Source: Ophthalmolycus amberensis (lineage: Eukaryota > Chordata > Actinopteri > Perciformes > Zoarcidae). Taken from it: DNA of 64,000 bases. Below, piece after piece: positions 48,801-61,494 of this stretch. The stretch covers positions 719,001-783,000 of the forward strand of contig JAFEUB010000812.1 of NCBI GenBank assembly GCA_024529925.1. The letters run 5' to 3'. The notes below the pieces were generated by a model, which ran no database searches, was not told where the DNA came from, and worked only from the letters and a program-made list of their open reading frames with translations. A program made the position numbers and the translations under genes. Numbering within the stretch: position 1 is the stretch's first letter; each line of letters begins with the position of its first letter.

Positions 48801-50422
48801 TACGACAGCTATCGTTTTATCAATCTATATCTGAGTACATATTTGACTGGCAGCCTTGCTGGATGATGTTTGCATGATGTTCCGGTGACAGTTAAGGTAG
48901 GTTAAAAAGAATATTATTTTTTTTTCCACCCTCAGAGCCCTCTGCGTTGGCAGATGGACTGGCCTCGTTCAAATGAACTCAGCCTGAGGGTGACCTTAGT
49001 TAGACTTGACTGCCGACAGACTTGAGTTATGCAAAATCATTATCGCATTAATATTTGGAATTCCCCTCAAGGACTTACGTCTGAGTTCTGGGTCTGCACA
49101 GACAACGGCAGATCGTGCTGCAGGAGTCATTTAAAAAGAGTTTCTATTTAGGTTTTGGTTTGTTTTTCTCACAAAATTGTGTCGACATTTGAATTAAGCA
49201 GTGTGCGCCCTGTGAATCCCGGCTGACAGGAGCTGCTGTAGCAAGCTGCAAAACATTTCAGAGCCACTTTTCAAGGCCTACAGGGACGTAGGCATGTGCT
49301 ACTCAAAGAGAGGATTTCACTGAGTGAGGTTTGCATGGACCCAAAGGAATTACTGCGCATTTACTTTTACAGCAGTGAGATAAGGTTCATATCTTTGTCT
49401 CTGTCTCTGAGACATGTAGCTAATGACAGAGACATGCAGTATATATGTGTGTGTGTATTGTTATGAGCTCCAGGGACGACTACTGCTGACTCAGCTGGGG
49501 AGACGTACAGTCCTGTCACGCCGTGCCCTTGTCGAACCAGCTATCTGTTTCCCACCCCTGCCTCTCGGTGAAGTCATCCACCTCAGGCAGCAGCAGAGGA
49601 CTCTTTTCATTCGTATACATTTCGTTTCGTGTATAACGTCCCGGAAACCAAAGGCGATGTCTTCAAATTGCTTTTGTCCGACAATCGGTCCAAATCTCAA
49701 AGGCTGGCAATGTTTGTCAATACAATGGGATATTTGTCCTCATGACAAACACTATAAATGACTACAATTACTATCAGACTGTCAATAATTCATTTTCTGC
49801 GGGTCGACTTATTGATGCATTGTCCATTACTACATTTCTACCTCTCCCGAAATCTAAAGTGCACATCACCACCTGCACCCTCCCTACACATCCACATCAC
49901 ACAGACTGTGGTCCTCGCTCTGAACTCATGCTGTTAGAAAGCCAATCGTCTCCGTGCCCTGTTCTCAGGCCCCAGGCAAGGTTAGCGAGGGAGCAGCAGA
50001 CAACACAAAGTGTGCGTGTGGTGGCGTTGTCAGCCATTTGTCATCCAAGATTAGTTTGGCCATTAGACCAGCTGCTTTTTGTTGCCTTCTCTTTGTTTTT
50101 TAGCCTCCCCTTCCTTCCATTGTAGTTCTTTTGTTTTCCACTCCCCTCTGCAACTGTTCAGATGCGAGGAAGGTGGAGAACTGCTCAGTGAAAGGAGGAG
50201 GGGGAGGAGGGGGGTAAGGAGGGTAGAAGTGGGGGATGGTGGCTTTACAAAGGGTGAGGGAGCCACTTCAGTCCTGATGAGCAAGAGGGAAGAGTGGGCA
50301 GGAGGGGGGGTGAGGGAGGATCAGCCCACGGGGGGGGGGGCAGTGAGATAATCAGCACAAGGAGAACCATTCTCCAACTCAGCAGGAACAAAAGCTCCCT
50401 GCAAGGGTGTGTGTGTATGTGC

Positions 50423-50493
<71 letters not shown>

Positions 50494-50615
50494 GATAGCC
50501 CAGTAGAGTCAGCAGGATCAGAAACCTCCCCAGAGAGTTGGGGAGTGGTTTTGTGTTTTGCGCGGTAGGTTTGGAGATGCATTGCCTTTGCCAAGGTACA
50601 GTTTATGTCTAGTCT

Positions 50616-50657
<42 letters not shown>

Positions 50658-53600
50658 GTGTGTGTGTGCGTGTGTGTGTGTCTGTGTCTGATCCATGCCT
50701 ATTGACTGCTGTGGAAAGCGGTACCAAAGAGCCACAGCCTGTGTTGCTTGTCAGAGCAGACAGCAGTGGTAGAAATACACTACATGGAAACAAGCATTGT
50801 ACTTTAGTATGATCTTGAGGTACTTCCGTTGTACTACTGCACTTTCATTTTATGCTATACTTCATTCTTGACTCTACATTTCGGAGGGCAATATTGAACA
50901 TTTTACTCCAATACATTAATCTGACTTTAAGCAAGTGTGATAAAAAGTTATTTTTATTAAACATCACTATATCCTGACAGTAGTACAGGAGACAGATAAT
51001 CTGTGAAAAAATACAAGTTCAAGACCCTGTTACTGTACTGCCTATTTTCAGAAACATCTTTTAGTGAACGGTTTAGCTGTAAAATGAGAAGGTTTGCTGC
51101 GGTCAGTGGGCGGTGCTTGGCTTTGGCTCGACTGCTTTCGGTATGGCGGCTGAGATTTTTCTCAAATTACAGCTTCTGATTGACACTGCGTTTCATTGCT
51201 CATTTTATGTTGTTATATTCTATTCTAATTTAAATATTTTTGAATATCTGTTAAAACATTTTCTGTGTGTATGGCGGGGAGGGGGCTACAACTGCATTTC
51301 TTTGTGCAATCCAGTATTGCACAAGAATAAAACCTTGAATCCTTAAATTACAACTGGGTATTTAAAGGGAAAGCAAAGTGGAACTGTTTCTTCAGTGGTT
51401 TCGGTAACCTGGTGCCACTATTGGATCACAACAAACCAGAATTCTCCTTTAAGTAAAAAAAAAAAAAAAAAGGAGTGTGAGACTTGGGGAAAATGTCGAT
51501 ATATGTTTGTACTCTACACTTCTCCTTTGATGCATAAAGACAGGACCAAGAGATACAAGGCAGGTTAAGGATTATGGGTCAGTGTAATTTCCTTCATCTG
51601 CTTTGGTTCCTGCAGGGAGGCTTTTTGGAGATATTAACTCTAAAACAGTCTGTCTGGGGCTGAAGAAAACTGGATTCCCAGTAATACCTTTGTTTCGCTC
51701 CTCCTACCTTGTGTTCTAACTGAATGGTTTTCCTCTCTTTCTCTTATCTGAAAATCTGTGTCATCTTTCCGTCTCTTTGTTTTTCTTTCCCTCCGCCTCT
51801 CTCTATGTGCTTTAAATCTGTCTCTCTGCCTCCCTCTTGCTGGTCTTTATTATCATTCCTCCGGTCATTCAACTGATGAATGGAGGGACTTTTGCGTGTC
51901 CTTTGGGGGGGGGGGGGGGGGAAAGTAATTTGTATTCTGCTCCTGTCTTCCTACTTTCTCCCTTCCCTTTCGTCCCCCTCTTTTTCTTTTTCCTCACAAT
52001 AACAAGGGACGGTGCATGAGGTGATTGAGTCTCCCTCGCTCACACATCCTCCCACAATGGTCACCTTCAAAAAGACCTTGCCATATGGGCCGGGCCATCT
52101 GGACTGTACCATGTTACAGTCGGTAGGGGAGGGGATGAGAGCCTCGTCGGGGGAGATATTAAGGGACGGTTACAGTGAAACGCTCACCGAGCAGCTGAAC
52201 CCTCTTGACAGCCTTGACGAGTATAGTCCATCCTAAGTTTATAAAGCAGCCTGGTGTTAAACAAGTGTGTTCTCATGGGAAGGATCAGTGATGGGAGTCC
52301 TCAATAATTCAGAGAGGAAATTCAGGACTGGCCCCACCATTAAACAAACACATGCATCACACCGGTCCAGGCCATTGAGGCTGCTGCTTAGTTTATGATG
52401 GTAATCGCATCCACACACATGCAGCTTATATAATTTACTCCACAGGTGCAACAACACTACAAGTATCTTGTGTTTTCTGTGAAACCAAATCGTTCTCTTT
52501 CTCTCCGTCTTTTTCATTGTAGGGATCGAGCTTTGTTTGCCAGCCTGGCGTTTCTCCATGACCATGGTGGCCAGTTTTCTGATGGTGGGCGGGCAGCTAC
52601 TGATGCCAGGGGTGGCCGCTCTGTGCCGCAATTGGCCGGACCGCGATGACTGGCAGGTCCTGCAGATTGTCATTATCAGCCCTTTTGTTCTGATGCTGCC
52701 CTACGTCTGGTGAGTCCCGCCCTCTGAGGACATCCACAGCAGGGGGGGGGGGGGCAGATTCTTCTCTCACTGAGCCAGGCGATGGCTTGTACAGTACACA
52801 CTGCACCTCACAGTACTGCGCAGCCTCTGCTTGAACTTACAAACAATACTCTCTTTCTTCCATTGTTTCCCTTCTTCCCCCCCATTTCTGTCTGTTTCCT
52901 CCTCTTGCTCTTACAAATCTGTTCTCACCCTTCTCTTCTCTTCCATGTCCTTCCCACTCCTCTCTCTCTCGCTCACTCACCAGGCTTCTTCCAGAGTCGT
53001 TGCGCTGGTTGCTGGCCACCCAGCACTACAGGCGGTCCAAAGTCATGATGCTGCGTATCGCCAAGAAGAACCAGGTTAACATGACAACCGAGCCGCATGG
53101 AGTTCTGTTAGGTGAGGGGCATTACACAAGATGAAAGATCCTGTGAATCGTTTTGCTTTATTCACTTCATAATGCAAATGATTTCACATTGTCATCTGTG
53201 TTGTGTTGCAGCCGCTTCTTGGCGTGTGATGAAATGAACATGCAACGAGCACAAAGACACCGATTCACATGCAAAGTCTCAAAGATCCCCTTTTCATATG
53301 TGCAACCAGGCTGTAGTTTCTGATGAAATGCATTTGCAATCGCACAAACACATACATGATAAATCAATGAAGATCAACAAAGTCTGATTTCTGTCCGAGA
53401 CTGCCATAATGACCATTTTCATTTGAGTTTAATCTGTTTTGCGATTCAATATTTCATTATAGATGCCAGGAAATAGTGAAAACTGCCCATCACAAGTTCT
53501 GAGAGCCCAATGTCATGTCTCGCTTGTTTTGTCGGATCAGCAGAACAAAACCCAAAGATATTAAAGACACAATATCACTGGGCAGTAAACTATCACATTT

Positions 53601-56600
53601 GAGAAAGCGCGAGTCAGTTTGAGGGATTTTTTTTGTACTTGATAAATGACTGGATGAATGGAGGATGAATTAAAGGATTTACCTTAGACCTCTCCCCTTT
53701 CTCACCGACTTCTCCTCCTCCCCTGCCCTGGTGATACATTCAGTGTTCATGCCTCTCCCAGTGGCCAAGCAGACCGACAGGCAGACGATGAGTGTGTGTG
53801 TAAAGGGATGTGCTATCCATCTTAAGGTCCCAGAGTACATTAGCTTCTCTGAGCTAAAGGCCCCTTAGCGGCCAGCCTCTCATTACCTTCTGCAGGGAAA
53901 GGTCTCAAGGTGTGCGTTTCATGTTTCCTATCAGAGCTGGAGCAGGAGCTGCACAAGAAACCCCAGCCGACCTGTATTGTCAAGATGATGAGCACCAGGA
54001 ACCTGTGGAAAAACATTGTGGTGCTGTGTGTGAACTCGTAAGTGTGTTGTGGCCGGGCTGGTACGGTTCCTTTTTGTTAATTGAAAAAAACGACATCCGT
54101 TGTGTTGAGAGAGCATGAATTACACATGGGCTCATCCTCCAGAGAGCCATGAGGACATTGTATGTGAGAGTAAAACCTGACTGGCCCCGCGGCAGACGCA
54201 TGTCTCAGGTACCACCTCCCTGTCCGCCTTCCAATTGTGCCTCTGTGTTGTTTGTGCAGGCTGACGGGTTACGGGATCCACCACTGCTTCGCCCGCAGTA
54301 TGATGGACCCGGAGGCTCAGCCCACCGCTTTGTGCCACGCGGACTATTACACGATGGCTGGCATCGCTGTGGCGACCTGCCTGGCGGTTTGCCCCGCGGT
54401 GGGGTTGATGGGTCGGCGTGGAGGGCTGCTCACCTTCATGATCATTACAGCCCTGGCCTCCCTACTACAGCTGGGTTTACTCAACTGTGAGTACTCACAC
54501 ACAAGTCCTGCAACGCTCACTGCGACACCTGTATACGCTTTGCATTCAAGGGTTGCACCTGTGCAGGTTACAATGATAAAACGTAGATGTAATTTTTGGA
54601 AAAACAAGTGTTTGATTTCGGACAAGTAAACAAAACCACCTTTGGTTGATGGCATCTTTCATCAGCTGTAGCTAGCTTGCTAAATAACGTAAAGTATGTG
54701 AATTGTTGTATTGCAAAAGTCCAAGACAGAAAAATCAGTTCAGAAAGTTCTGAAAGTTATTGCAAAACAGAAAGTTGAAATTTGACGGTAAAGTGAGTTG
54801 GACATTTTGCATCCCTGTGTCATTAAAACGGTGCAGACTGCAGTTCTCCCTTTTTTTGACCTATGTGCAGTACAGAAGTCATTATTTCAGGCCTCAGTGG
54901 TAAACTGTTCAGAGTTGTCCTGAAGGCTTTTTTCCCCCCATTCTGCTTGTTTATGAGTCAGCACTGTGCTGCCCTTCGTGCTTACTAACGACATGTTCTC
55001 CTCTCTCCGACGCTCGCTCATGGAATCCAGTGATTGGCAAGTACAGCCTTCGCCATGACACAGGTACAACTACAGTTTGTTGATTTGGGATATATTTTAG
55101 TCTAGTTTTAAGGTCCCTGTGCAATAACGTCTTTGGCTTTGTTGAATACTCGATTCTGATTGGTCAGTTGTGGCATATGGTCAGTTATTTCTTAATAGCA
55201 GAGCTCTGCTATGAATAACAGACCATTGCTATGGACGCAGTTCTAATCTCCATACACAGCGAGAGGACTGTATTTTTATTTATCGGAAGCAATAAAATAT
55301 ATTTTTTTAAATCAATAAAATAATTTGTGATAATGTATAGCGAGACGGTCATTTTTGCGCAGTGAACCCCGAACAGGGATGAGCATGAATCTTGACTCAC
55401 TGTACATTATCACTTACATAAACACGAATTTATGCCTCTGGCTTGCGTTAAATCATCAGCCTGCTTGTGTTTCATGTCGGGTGTTTCTGGTGTACTTACG
55501 TTTTCTTGCCCTCCTCTGGACAGTTCTGCGAGACACTCTGAACAGGAAATTCTCGGTGGCCTTCTCCATCATCGGCATGTTCTCCTCTCACGCGGTCAGC
55601 ACACTCAGCATATTCTTTTGTGCTGAAATCACCCCGACTGTCATCAGGTGAGCCTGGATGGTCATAAACACAAAATACAACACTTTGGGGAGCCTTCTGC
55701 AGGGGGCGAGCTCCAGGCTGCACTCAAACGCATTTCTTATTTGTTACCGACAGTGAACCATCTACTGTGGGCCATTTTAGTTGATTGAATACGTGCACTA
55801 AACACTCTCTACAAAAATGGCCACATTTCATTAATAGAAAAATGAATATTTATTATAAAAGGAAAAGTGAATAACTTGATTTGTTACATTTAATTGATAG
55901 TGTGATCCATGTCTCTCTGTCAGCACACGTGAAAGAATATTTTCCTGTTAGTGCAAAATGGTGAAGTACATTGATTTATTGTGTACTAACTGCAAAAAAC
56001 AGTATACTATGCCAATTACTGTACAGTCCATACTGGGAATCTTTGGACAAAGCCTTTGTTCTCGTGTTGCTTATTAGCTCCATCTTGTGGTGCAGTTTTG
56101 ACTGACAGGTGATGTGACTGGTGAGCCTGAAAGTACTTGCAAAGAGTTCAGTATGCTTCTAACGAACTAAGGAATCCGCCACACCTCCTCTCTCTCTCGC
56201 TCTCTCTCTCTCTCTCGCTCTCTCTGCAGGGGTGGAGGACTGGGTTTGGTGCTGGCCAGCGCCGGCTTCGGCATGCTCACCGCGCCCATCATGGAGCTCC
56301 ACAACCAGAAGGGCTACTTCCTGCATCACGTGATCTTCGCCTGCTGCACCCTGCTGTGCATCATCTGCCTGCTGCTGCTGCCCGAGCCGCGGGGCCAGCC
56401 CCTGCCGGAGAGCCTGGCTGACGGAGAGACCTTCACCCGACAGACGCTGGTCCATCCAGGAGAGCAGCATCTCCTACTGGCCAAGATGGACGGGGAGTAC
56501 GCCCGCGTCCACGACACGCCCTTACACCTCACGACCACCGGGGGCGCTACGGTGGCAGCAGCAACCGCTCTGGCAGCGGTGCCTGCCTCATACGCCCTGG

Positions 56601-56650
56601 CCACTGGCGGGGAGGTGATTGGAAATTGCGCCATAGCCAACGGGGTGTGA
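40222..56650 (+). CDS. slc22a23: Solute carrier family 22 member 23
   Basis: An orphan SLC22 organic-ion-transporter-like protein of the major facilitator superfamily; no substrate is established. Ten coding exons: 40222-40650, 42345-42448, 43594-43748, 52523-52709, 52984-53111, 53935-54037, 54260-54486, 55031-55063, 55524-55647 and 56230-56650. They total 1,911 nt, a 636-residue product with all phases consistent (human about 686). The start MAAGRPEAQ has a strong Kozak context. Family stretches: LTWIPALFIGFSQFSDYFLL, KVHIAKFSLLVGSIFGY, MFSTLRFFEGFCLAG, YGIHHCFARSMM, FFCAEITPTVIR and ASAGFGMLTAPI. The MFS motif after TM2 reads GVMADWFGRHPVL. The first extracellular loop has N-glycosylation sequons (NDSN, NGTE) and a CDCKE cluster. 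The C-terminus is Ala/Thr-rich and divergent. It is divergent from dsp and convergent with psmg4. Confidence 0.96.
40651..42344. other. slc22a23: slc22a23 intron 1
   Basis: 1.7-kb intron after the GTAGCG donor. No coding similarity. The part around 41310-41410 has a repetitive look (ggggcccctgggaccccgag) but was not identified. Confidence 0.55.
42449..43593. other. slc22a23: slc22a23 intron 2 with (AT)n
   Basis: Contains an uninterrupted (AT)n microsatellite at 42799-42851 and a C-rich tract at about 43435-43455. No gene seen. Confidence 0.6.
46440..46716. repeat. AAGTAC-type repeat, right end replaced by SINE
   Basis: The segment runs gtagcaatacagttctgg, aagtagtggaataaaaag, cttccctctgagatgg, ataaagtagcatacaattg, aagtacctcagaactg and cttaagtacaatacttgagt, then stops exactly where the SINE tail begins at about 46717. 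In the copy at 34480 the corresponding sequence continues to ttccaccactg. Confidence 0.6.
46717..46957 (-). mobile_element. tRNA-derived SINE, copy 2, in slc22a23 intron 3
   Basis: Same element and orientation as the copy at 39505-39746, with which it is nearly identical over about 240 bp. The B-box ggttcgatcc lies at 46895-46904 in reverse. The A-box region is at the right end (gcgaccgtggctcactgggt in reverse). The tail (aagaagaagaagaaacc on the plus strand) abuts the AAGTAC-type repeat, so this is a nested insertion, antisense to slc22a23. Confidence 0.8.
50406..50689. repeat. Two (TG)n microsatellites
   Basis: TG runs at 50406-50491 and 50614-50689, separated by about 120 bp of unique sequence, in slc22a23 intron 3. 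They are preceded by G-rich, GGGAGG-type sequence (50185-50345). Confidence 0.9.
50770..50960. repeat. AAGTAC-type repeat, inverted copy
   Basis: The phrases gcagtggtagaaatacacta, gtactttagtatgatcttga, ggtacttccgttgtac, attttatgctatacttcatt and tttcggagggcaatattg correspond to the family at 34480-34715 in the opposite orientation. Confidence 0.5.
56186..56229 (+). repeat. (CT)n tract at the slc22a23 exon 10 acceptor
   Basis: A run of CTCTCT units leads straight into gcag at 56226-56229, forming an unusually long pure pyrimidine tract for the last exon's 3' splice site. Confidence 0.85.
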
Positions 56651-58155
56651 GCATCCTAGCAATAGTCTACTAAGGTATTGCTTTAGCATTAATCTGAACT
56701 GAATGGTCATTGAATTTGTGAACAAAAAAAAAAAAAAACTTTTAAGGGAAAATAAAGAATCTTTCGGATGAACCAGATGAACTCTTCAACGGTGACGAGA
56801 ATACATTTGTGTAGTTTGTAGTGACTATGATTCATTCAGGAGTTGCCAAAAAAAAAATATTGTACTGGACCAAGTCTATCTGAAGTCCGTGTGTGTTGAA
56901 TAATATGAAAGTCTTGAGTGGCGTTGGTGATGTTCTTGCACAGCCGTCCGCTCCGATGAGAATGATTTACAGGTCAAAGATGCAGAGAAGTGAGGAGACA
57001 AACCAGCTTTGAATAACGCGCGCTCTGCGAGTTTTGTTTGCAGTTTTGACTCGCTGAGAGAGGATTCCACTGCATCTTATAATTCTTTATAAGTTATTTT
57101 TGCACTAAATGTCAGAGACACAATCAAGTGTTTGTGATTTTCAGCCAACTTGTTTGAGGATTGGCTAAACCACTACCACTCTTTTTGCATGAAAGGGCAC
57201 AAATGGTTTTACATGTTTTCTCGTATATATATTTGTGGTCCCTCTACTAGAAGTCCAATGTGGCACTTTATCCTCGGAGACGAGGTCATGTTTAGACACT
57301 GATTTTTAAAGAAAGCATTACTGCTACTGGTGCGGGTGTATGATGGTTGTCTGATGTGACGAACAGCCGGAGACCTTGGCAGACTCGTACGTGTGGAGAG
57401 AATAACGCTGAACAAATCTGAGAGTTGAACGGACCGAAGAGTGACCAGTCAGTGTACTATACTGTATGTCCTATGACGCTTCTCAGCATTTCAATGGCTT
57501 TATCGTGATGACTCTGTTCTTTTTTTTTTTTTTAACAAAACAGAGAATTGCAATTCAAGAAAACCTGTATTTATTTTGTCACGCTGCCAAGGGCAATTTT
57601 GTTGCTTGAAATACCTCCTTAGCAGATATTTCCACTCTCACTCCTTGTTCTCCTGTACTGTGGTAATGTTGTAATCCTGCTGCTAGGATGTGTAACTATA
57701 GCCAGAAAGCACAATATTTTACAGGTTGTTTTTAAAATAAATGTTTGTGTAGATTAGAATAGAGCAGTGCAGTCTGCACAGACATGGCCTAGTTGTGATT
57801 GGTGTACATTAATACACTTTACTACGCAAGTATCCCTTAGGACTGCATAAAAATGTACGGTACGTATACATGTACCATTCATTCATAATGTATGGACCAT
57901 CAACCTTACTTTTATAGGAGACACGGTCATTGAATAGATAAACCATTTTTCATCCCTGTAGACCATATTCATATTTAGTACACAGCACGTATTTTGAGCA
58001 CCCTGTACGGTTTACTAGTTTGTATGTTTTCAACAGGTTAAACACTCGGAGAAAAAAAAAAAAAAACGCAACCACTAAATGCTGTTTTCTAAGTGGTATT
58101 TTTTTAATACGACCACTTAATTTATTATGTCAATAAAAGAACACTTGATGTGACA
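56651..58155 (+). other. slc22a23: slc22a23 3' UTR
   Basis: About 1.5 kb between the stop codon and the AATAAA at 58132-58137, which is followed by a GT-rich element (gcttgtggttattgtgttgg). An earlier AATAAA lies at about 57738. Several A runs (56725-56738, 58053-58066) are present. No gene was seen on either strand. Confidence 0.55.
58121..58137. terminator. Back-to-back poly(A) signals for slc22a23 and psmg4
   Basis: Within 17 bp there is tttatt (58121-58126, AATAAA on the minus strand) and aataaa (58132-58137, plus strand). The first suits psmg4, whose stop is at 58287. The second suits slc22a23, whose stop is at 56650. If both are used, the two mRNA ends meet or overlap by a few tens of bases. 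Confidence 0.55.
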
Positions 58156-58286
58156 GCTTGTGGTTATTGTGTTGGAGTATCTGCAGGAGTATGGAAGTCC
58201 ACATAGAAGGAGAAGGAGCTTTTATGTTGCCCGTCTTCCTCCATGTCGTCAGTTCTACACAAAGTTCAATAAACAATCAAATGTGT

Positions 58287-60010
58287 TCAAAAGTGTTCCG
58301 GGTGAAGCTCCACCTCCTTTTTGATCCTGCTCTCCACCAAGAGACTGATGTTGGAGTTTGTCATTGGAAGACTGTAACTCACATACACCTGCTTTTTGGT
58401 CTTCTTCGCTGCGAAACAGACAGATTATTTGTTATAGTACACAATTACACTGAAGTCATCAATCTTGGAGGTTGTGGAGATCCAAAAGGAAGAATTTTTA
58501 AGGACTGAAATTAATATAGGCCAGTGGCTGCAAAATATCGAAGCAGGATTTGGAGATATGCAAGCAGTTAGGTTTATTATAACTTAACATACAAAAATAT
58601 CTTAAATATAATCAAAATATAACCACATAACATCTGAAAACAGCGCTCCATAACTTTTTACATTATCAGCAATAATAAAACATAAATTCATGCATCATTA
58701 CCTAGTCTCTGTGCCATGGAATTTGGAGCGGTATTGGATGGGTCCCCCATGACTAATGTAGATGAAGGCATCGAATCCTGCAGACGAAAAAACCATGAGC
58801 AGAACAGCAGTTAGTCTGTTTGTAAGGACGTAAATCATTAGCTCTCTCACACACACAATAATGTTTGACTTTCTTAATATCTGTCATCAACCTAAATGAT
58901 TTCCAACTGAAGGCAATAGATCGTAAACTGAGGACAGTTCAGTTGTCTCTGTGGTTTGTGGTACAGTCAGAGGATGTACTGTACTTTGGGGAGCAGATGT
59001 ATTATATTTTGCCTACTAAGGACCCTAATAATACCGAGTCATCGGGACAACATCTTCCTCCTAAGGATCAACACATCCAGATCACAACCACGTTTCTCTT
59101 GTGGTACTCAGCCATAGATGCCAGAGATAAGCACTATAACACAACACAATATCTATTAGCCTAAGTCTTAATGGAAACAATAATCAAAGAGGAATGTCTA
59201 TTTTGGATAATCTTGGATAATCATCATTACACTGGTGCAAAATGTATTGAAATCCATTCCTACAAAACGTCTGTCCTACTTCTTGTTACGATACTGCCCA
59301 CAATGGCCTCCAAGCTTTGGAGATATACTGTACTGTAAAGGGATAAGTACAGTATGAACACTGAAGAAGCGATGAATAAAGTGATAAGTCCCAATAAAGT
59401 GAGATGATAACATGTCTTTAATTTATTGGCCATTTTATTGAATCTTACTAAAATGTTTTATTTTCTAACCTGTTGGAAATAAGTTTGTTTTGCAACATTT
59501 GTACCTGTTAAACTTTTTTAAACAAGTTTAATGCAGGTAAATGAAAAGCACAGAGCTGCTTCGTGTGTATGAAATACGCTATACAAGTTTATTGTTGTCA
59601 CTATTATGATTTGGGTGAACTTACTATTGAGGCCTTTAACCAGCCTCAACATGACTGTCTACAGAGTCCACACATATAATATCGGTCCAAGTGCAGTAAA
59701 AAAGCGAGTTGAGACCTACAGTCTATGGTTAGAACATTTCCCTCTAAGATGTAGTGCAGAAGTATGTAGAAGCATGAAAAGAAAATACTCTAGGAAAACA
59801 CGTTGGACTTAAACAGAGTAATTGTGTACTCACATATCTGCTGCTCATCGAGACCGCCAGGTTGGACAGAACCGGACTGGAGCCGACCCACAGGAAGAAC
59901 CCTCCGCTGAGCTTCATCACGTGAAAGTGTATGACCTGCTCCAAAATCCTCTCCGAAAAATTGTGCACCGTAATGGCCTCAACCACCTCTCCGTTTCGTG
60001 CGTCGTTCAT
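58287..60010 (-). CDS. psmg4: Proteasome assembly chaperone 4
   Basis: PSMG4 (PAC4) pairs with PAC3 to help assemble the 20S proteasome alpha ring in the cytosol. Three coding exons, 59834-60010, 58702-58777 and 58287-58408, total 375 nt and give 124 residues; human has 123. The start MNDARNGEVVEAITVHNFSE has A at -3. Family stretches: HNFSERILEQVIHFHVMKL, FLWVG, NLAVSMSSRY, DSMPSSTLVMGD and KKQVYVSYSLPMTNSNISLL. Phases match (0 and 1) with AG/GT at every junction. The gene is convergent with slc22a23, the same neighbour as in human 6p25. It is compact and intact. Confidence 0.95.
58778..59833. other. psmg4: psmg4 intron 1
   Basis: 1.06-kb AT-rich intron. No coding similarity or recognised repeat was seen. 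Confidence 0.55.
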
Positions 60011-60455
60011 TTTTCTGTAACTATTATCTACCTGCAGCCATGCATGTACACAGAGAAGCCTGCAACTAGCAACCACTCGAGCTCGTGCTAGCTACAAACA
60101 GAAACAGCCAGCTACTTCCTGGTTAAGGAACAGTGGCAGCCCGAAGCAATCGATCGTCAATGCGCAGATGTGAACACGGACAACTCACCTATTTAAATCT
60201 GCTTTTTGTTTGTTACTGTTATAATGTAATCTCCCTGCCTTGTTTATGTTGTTATTGCTTTCATTGTTTCCGTTTTTACCATATGAATTGCCTTTGAGTA
60301 CATGTTTAAGCGCATATACAAATAAAACGTATTATTATTACATCCAAGGCAACGCCAGGGCCCCGTTCCTCGTACCTGGCTAACTGAGCTTGAACCTGCT
60401 CCGGCGCAGGCTAACTTAAGTTAGCTGGATAAGCGTGCCACTCCCCCGGAAAAAA
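60011..60455. other. psmg4 promoter side and leader of the HARBI1-like element
   Basis: The first ~170 bp right of the psmg4 start should contain its 5' UTR and promoter, but no distinctive motif is visible. From about 60365 (gggccccgttcctcgtacct onward), the sequence has the character of a Harbinger-element terminal region, leading into the transposase start at 60456. Confidence 0.4.
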
Positions 60456-61480
60456 ATGGCAGCTCCCTTCCTCAGAGATCCCATTGATCAAGGAGCGATA
60501 TTAGTTAGATTAGCGTTTTATAGGGAGAGAGTTCTTCGAGATCGCCAAGATCCGTTATCCCATCATGATGACTTACTGTACGAGCGCTATCGATTCTGCC
60601 GACAAGGAATCATTTATGTACAAGACCTTCTCGAGCCATACATTGCGAACACCACACGCCGCAGCCGCGCATTGACTGTCTCGCAGAATGTGTGCATAGC
60701 CTTGCGCTTTTTTGCGAGTGGTAAATATTTGTACAGTGTCGGCGATGCGGAGAACATCAGGAAAGCCGCTGCATGCCGCGCTGTTCGTAAAGTTTATTTG
60801 GCGCTTGAGAAACTTATGAATGTGTTCATTACATTCCCTGGCCACGTGCGAGTAAATTCAATCAAAGAGGGCTTTTATGGAATTGCAGGTAATTGAGTTA
60901 TTCAATATTTCGCCATTTAATGAAAATGCATTCCTATCACTATTCATTACGGAGCTTCTCATTATGCAGAGTTTCCCAACGTCATTGGCGCAGTGGACTG
61001 CACGCAGATCCCCATCAAATCGCCCTCTGGCCCAAACGAGGCAGATTTTGTCAATCGAAAAGGCGTTCACAGCATTAATGTGCAGGTACTTATGACATCA
61101 TTTTCCTCAAATTACATTGCTATAAAAACAATCATATGTCTTTGACAATAGGGGTCATGGACCTTGCAATTGCCTGCTGTAGGCTACCCATGTACTGTAC
61201 AGTACCCATGACTTGACCGCAATTCATCTTAGATGATCTGTGACTCCACCTGCCTCATAACACATGTTGTGGCCAAGTGGCCGGGCTCCGTCCACGTCTC
61301 CAGAATATTCCGAGAGTCTACACTGTGCCACAGCTTCGAGCAAGGTAGCAAATCTCATGTCATTCACAAATTGCTTATTTTATGTAGAGGTGATGCAACA
61401 TTGTACATATCATATACTAGGTCGCTACGATGGACTCCTAATTGGAGACAGGGGTTATGCCTGCAAGCCCTACCTCATGA
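60456..61480 (+). pseudogene. HARBI1-like (PIF/Harbinger) transposase gene, C-terminus lost
   Basis: Four splice-consistent exons, 60456-60888, 60970-61085, 61233-61344 and 61421-61480, encode a HARBI1-type nuclease. The N-terminal part includes YRFCRQGIIYVQDLL, LRFFASGKYLYSVGD and FYGIAG. The second exon holds PNVIGAVDCTQIPI with the first catalytic Asp. The third has VAKWPGSVHVSRIFRES, and the fourth YDGLLIGDRGY with the second Asp, then CKPYLMM. The family normally continues with about 80 more residues that include the third catalytic acid; here the similarity stops and LINE-like sequence follows. The first ATG is at 60456. Introns are short and clean, so the gene decayed by loss of its 3' end, not by stop codons. 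Confidence 0.82.
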
Positions 61481-61494
61481 TGGTATATGGTTTG

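Larger units (their letters stand above)
43749..52522. other. slc22a23: slc22a23 intron 3 (8.8 kb)
   Basis: The largest intron of the gene. It holds poly-C (44905-44923), an AAGTAC-type repeat invaded by a SINE (46440-46957), two TG microsatellites (50406-50491 and 50614-50689), another AAGTAC-type repeat (50770-50960), poly-A (51455-51472) and poly-G (51905-51921). No coding similarity was seen on either strand; open frames over the TG and poly-G runs are artefacts of low complexity. Confidence 0.6.

Noticed and set aside
54149..54490. Alternative open frame over slc22a23 exon 7
   Set aside because: The transporter frame is supported by conserved residues and phase continuity on both sides; this one is a shadow.
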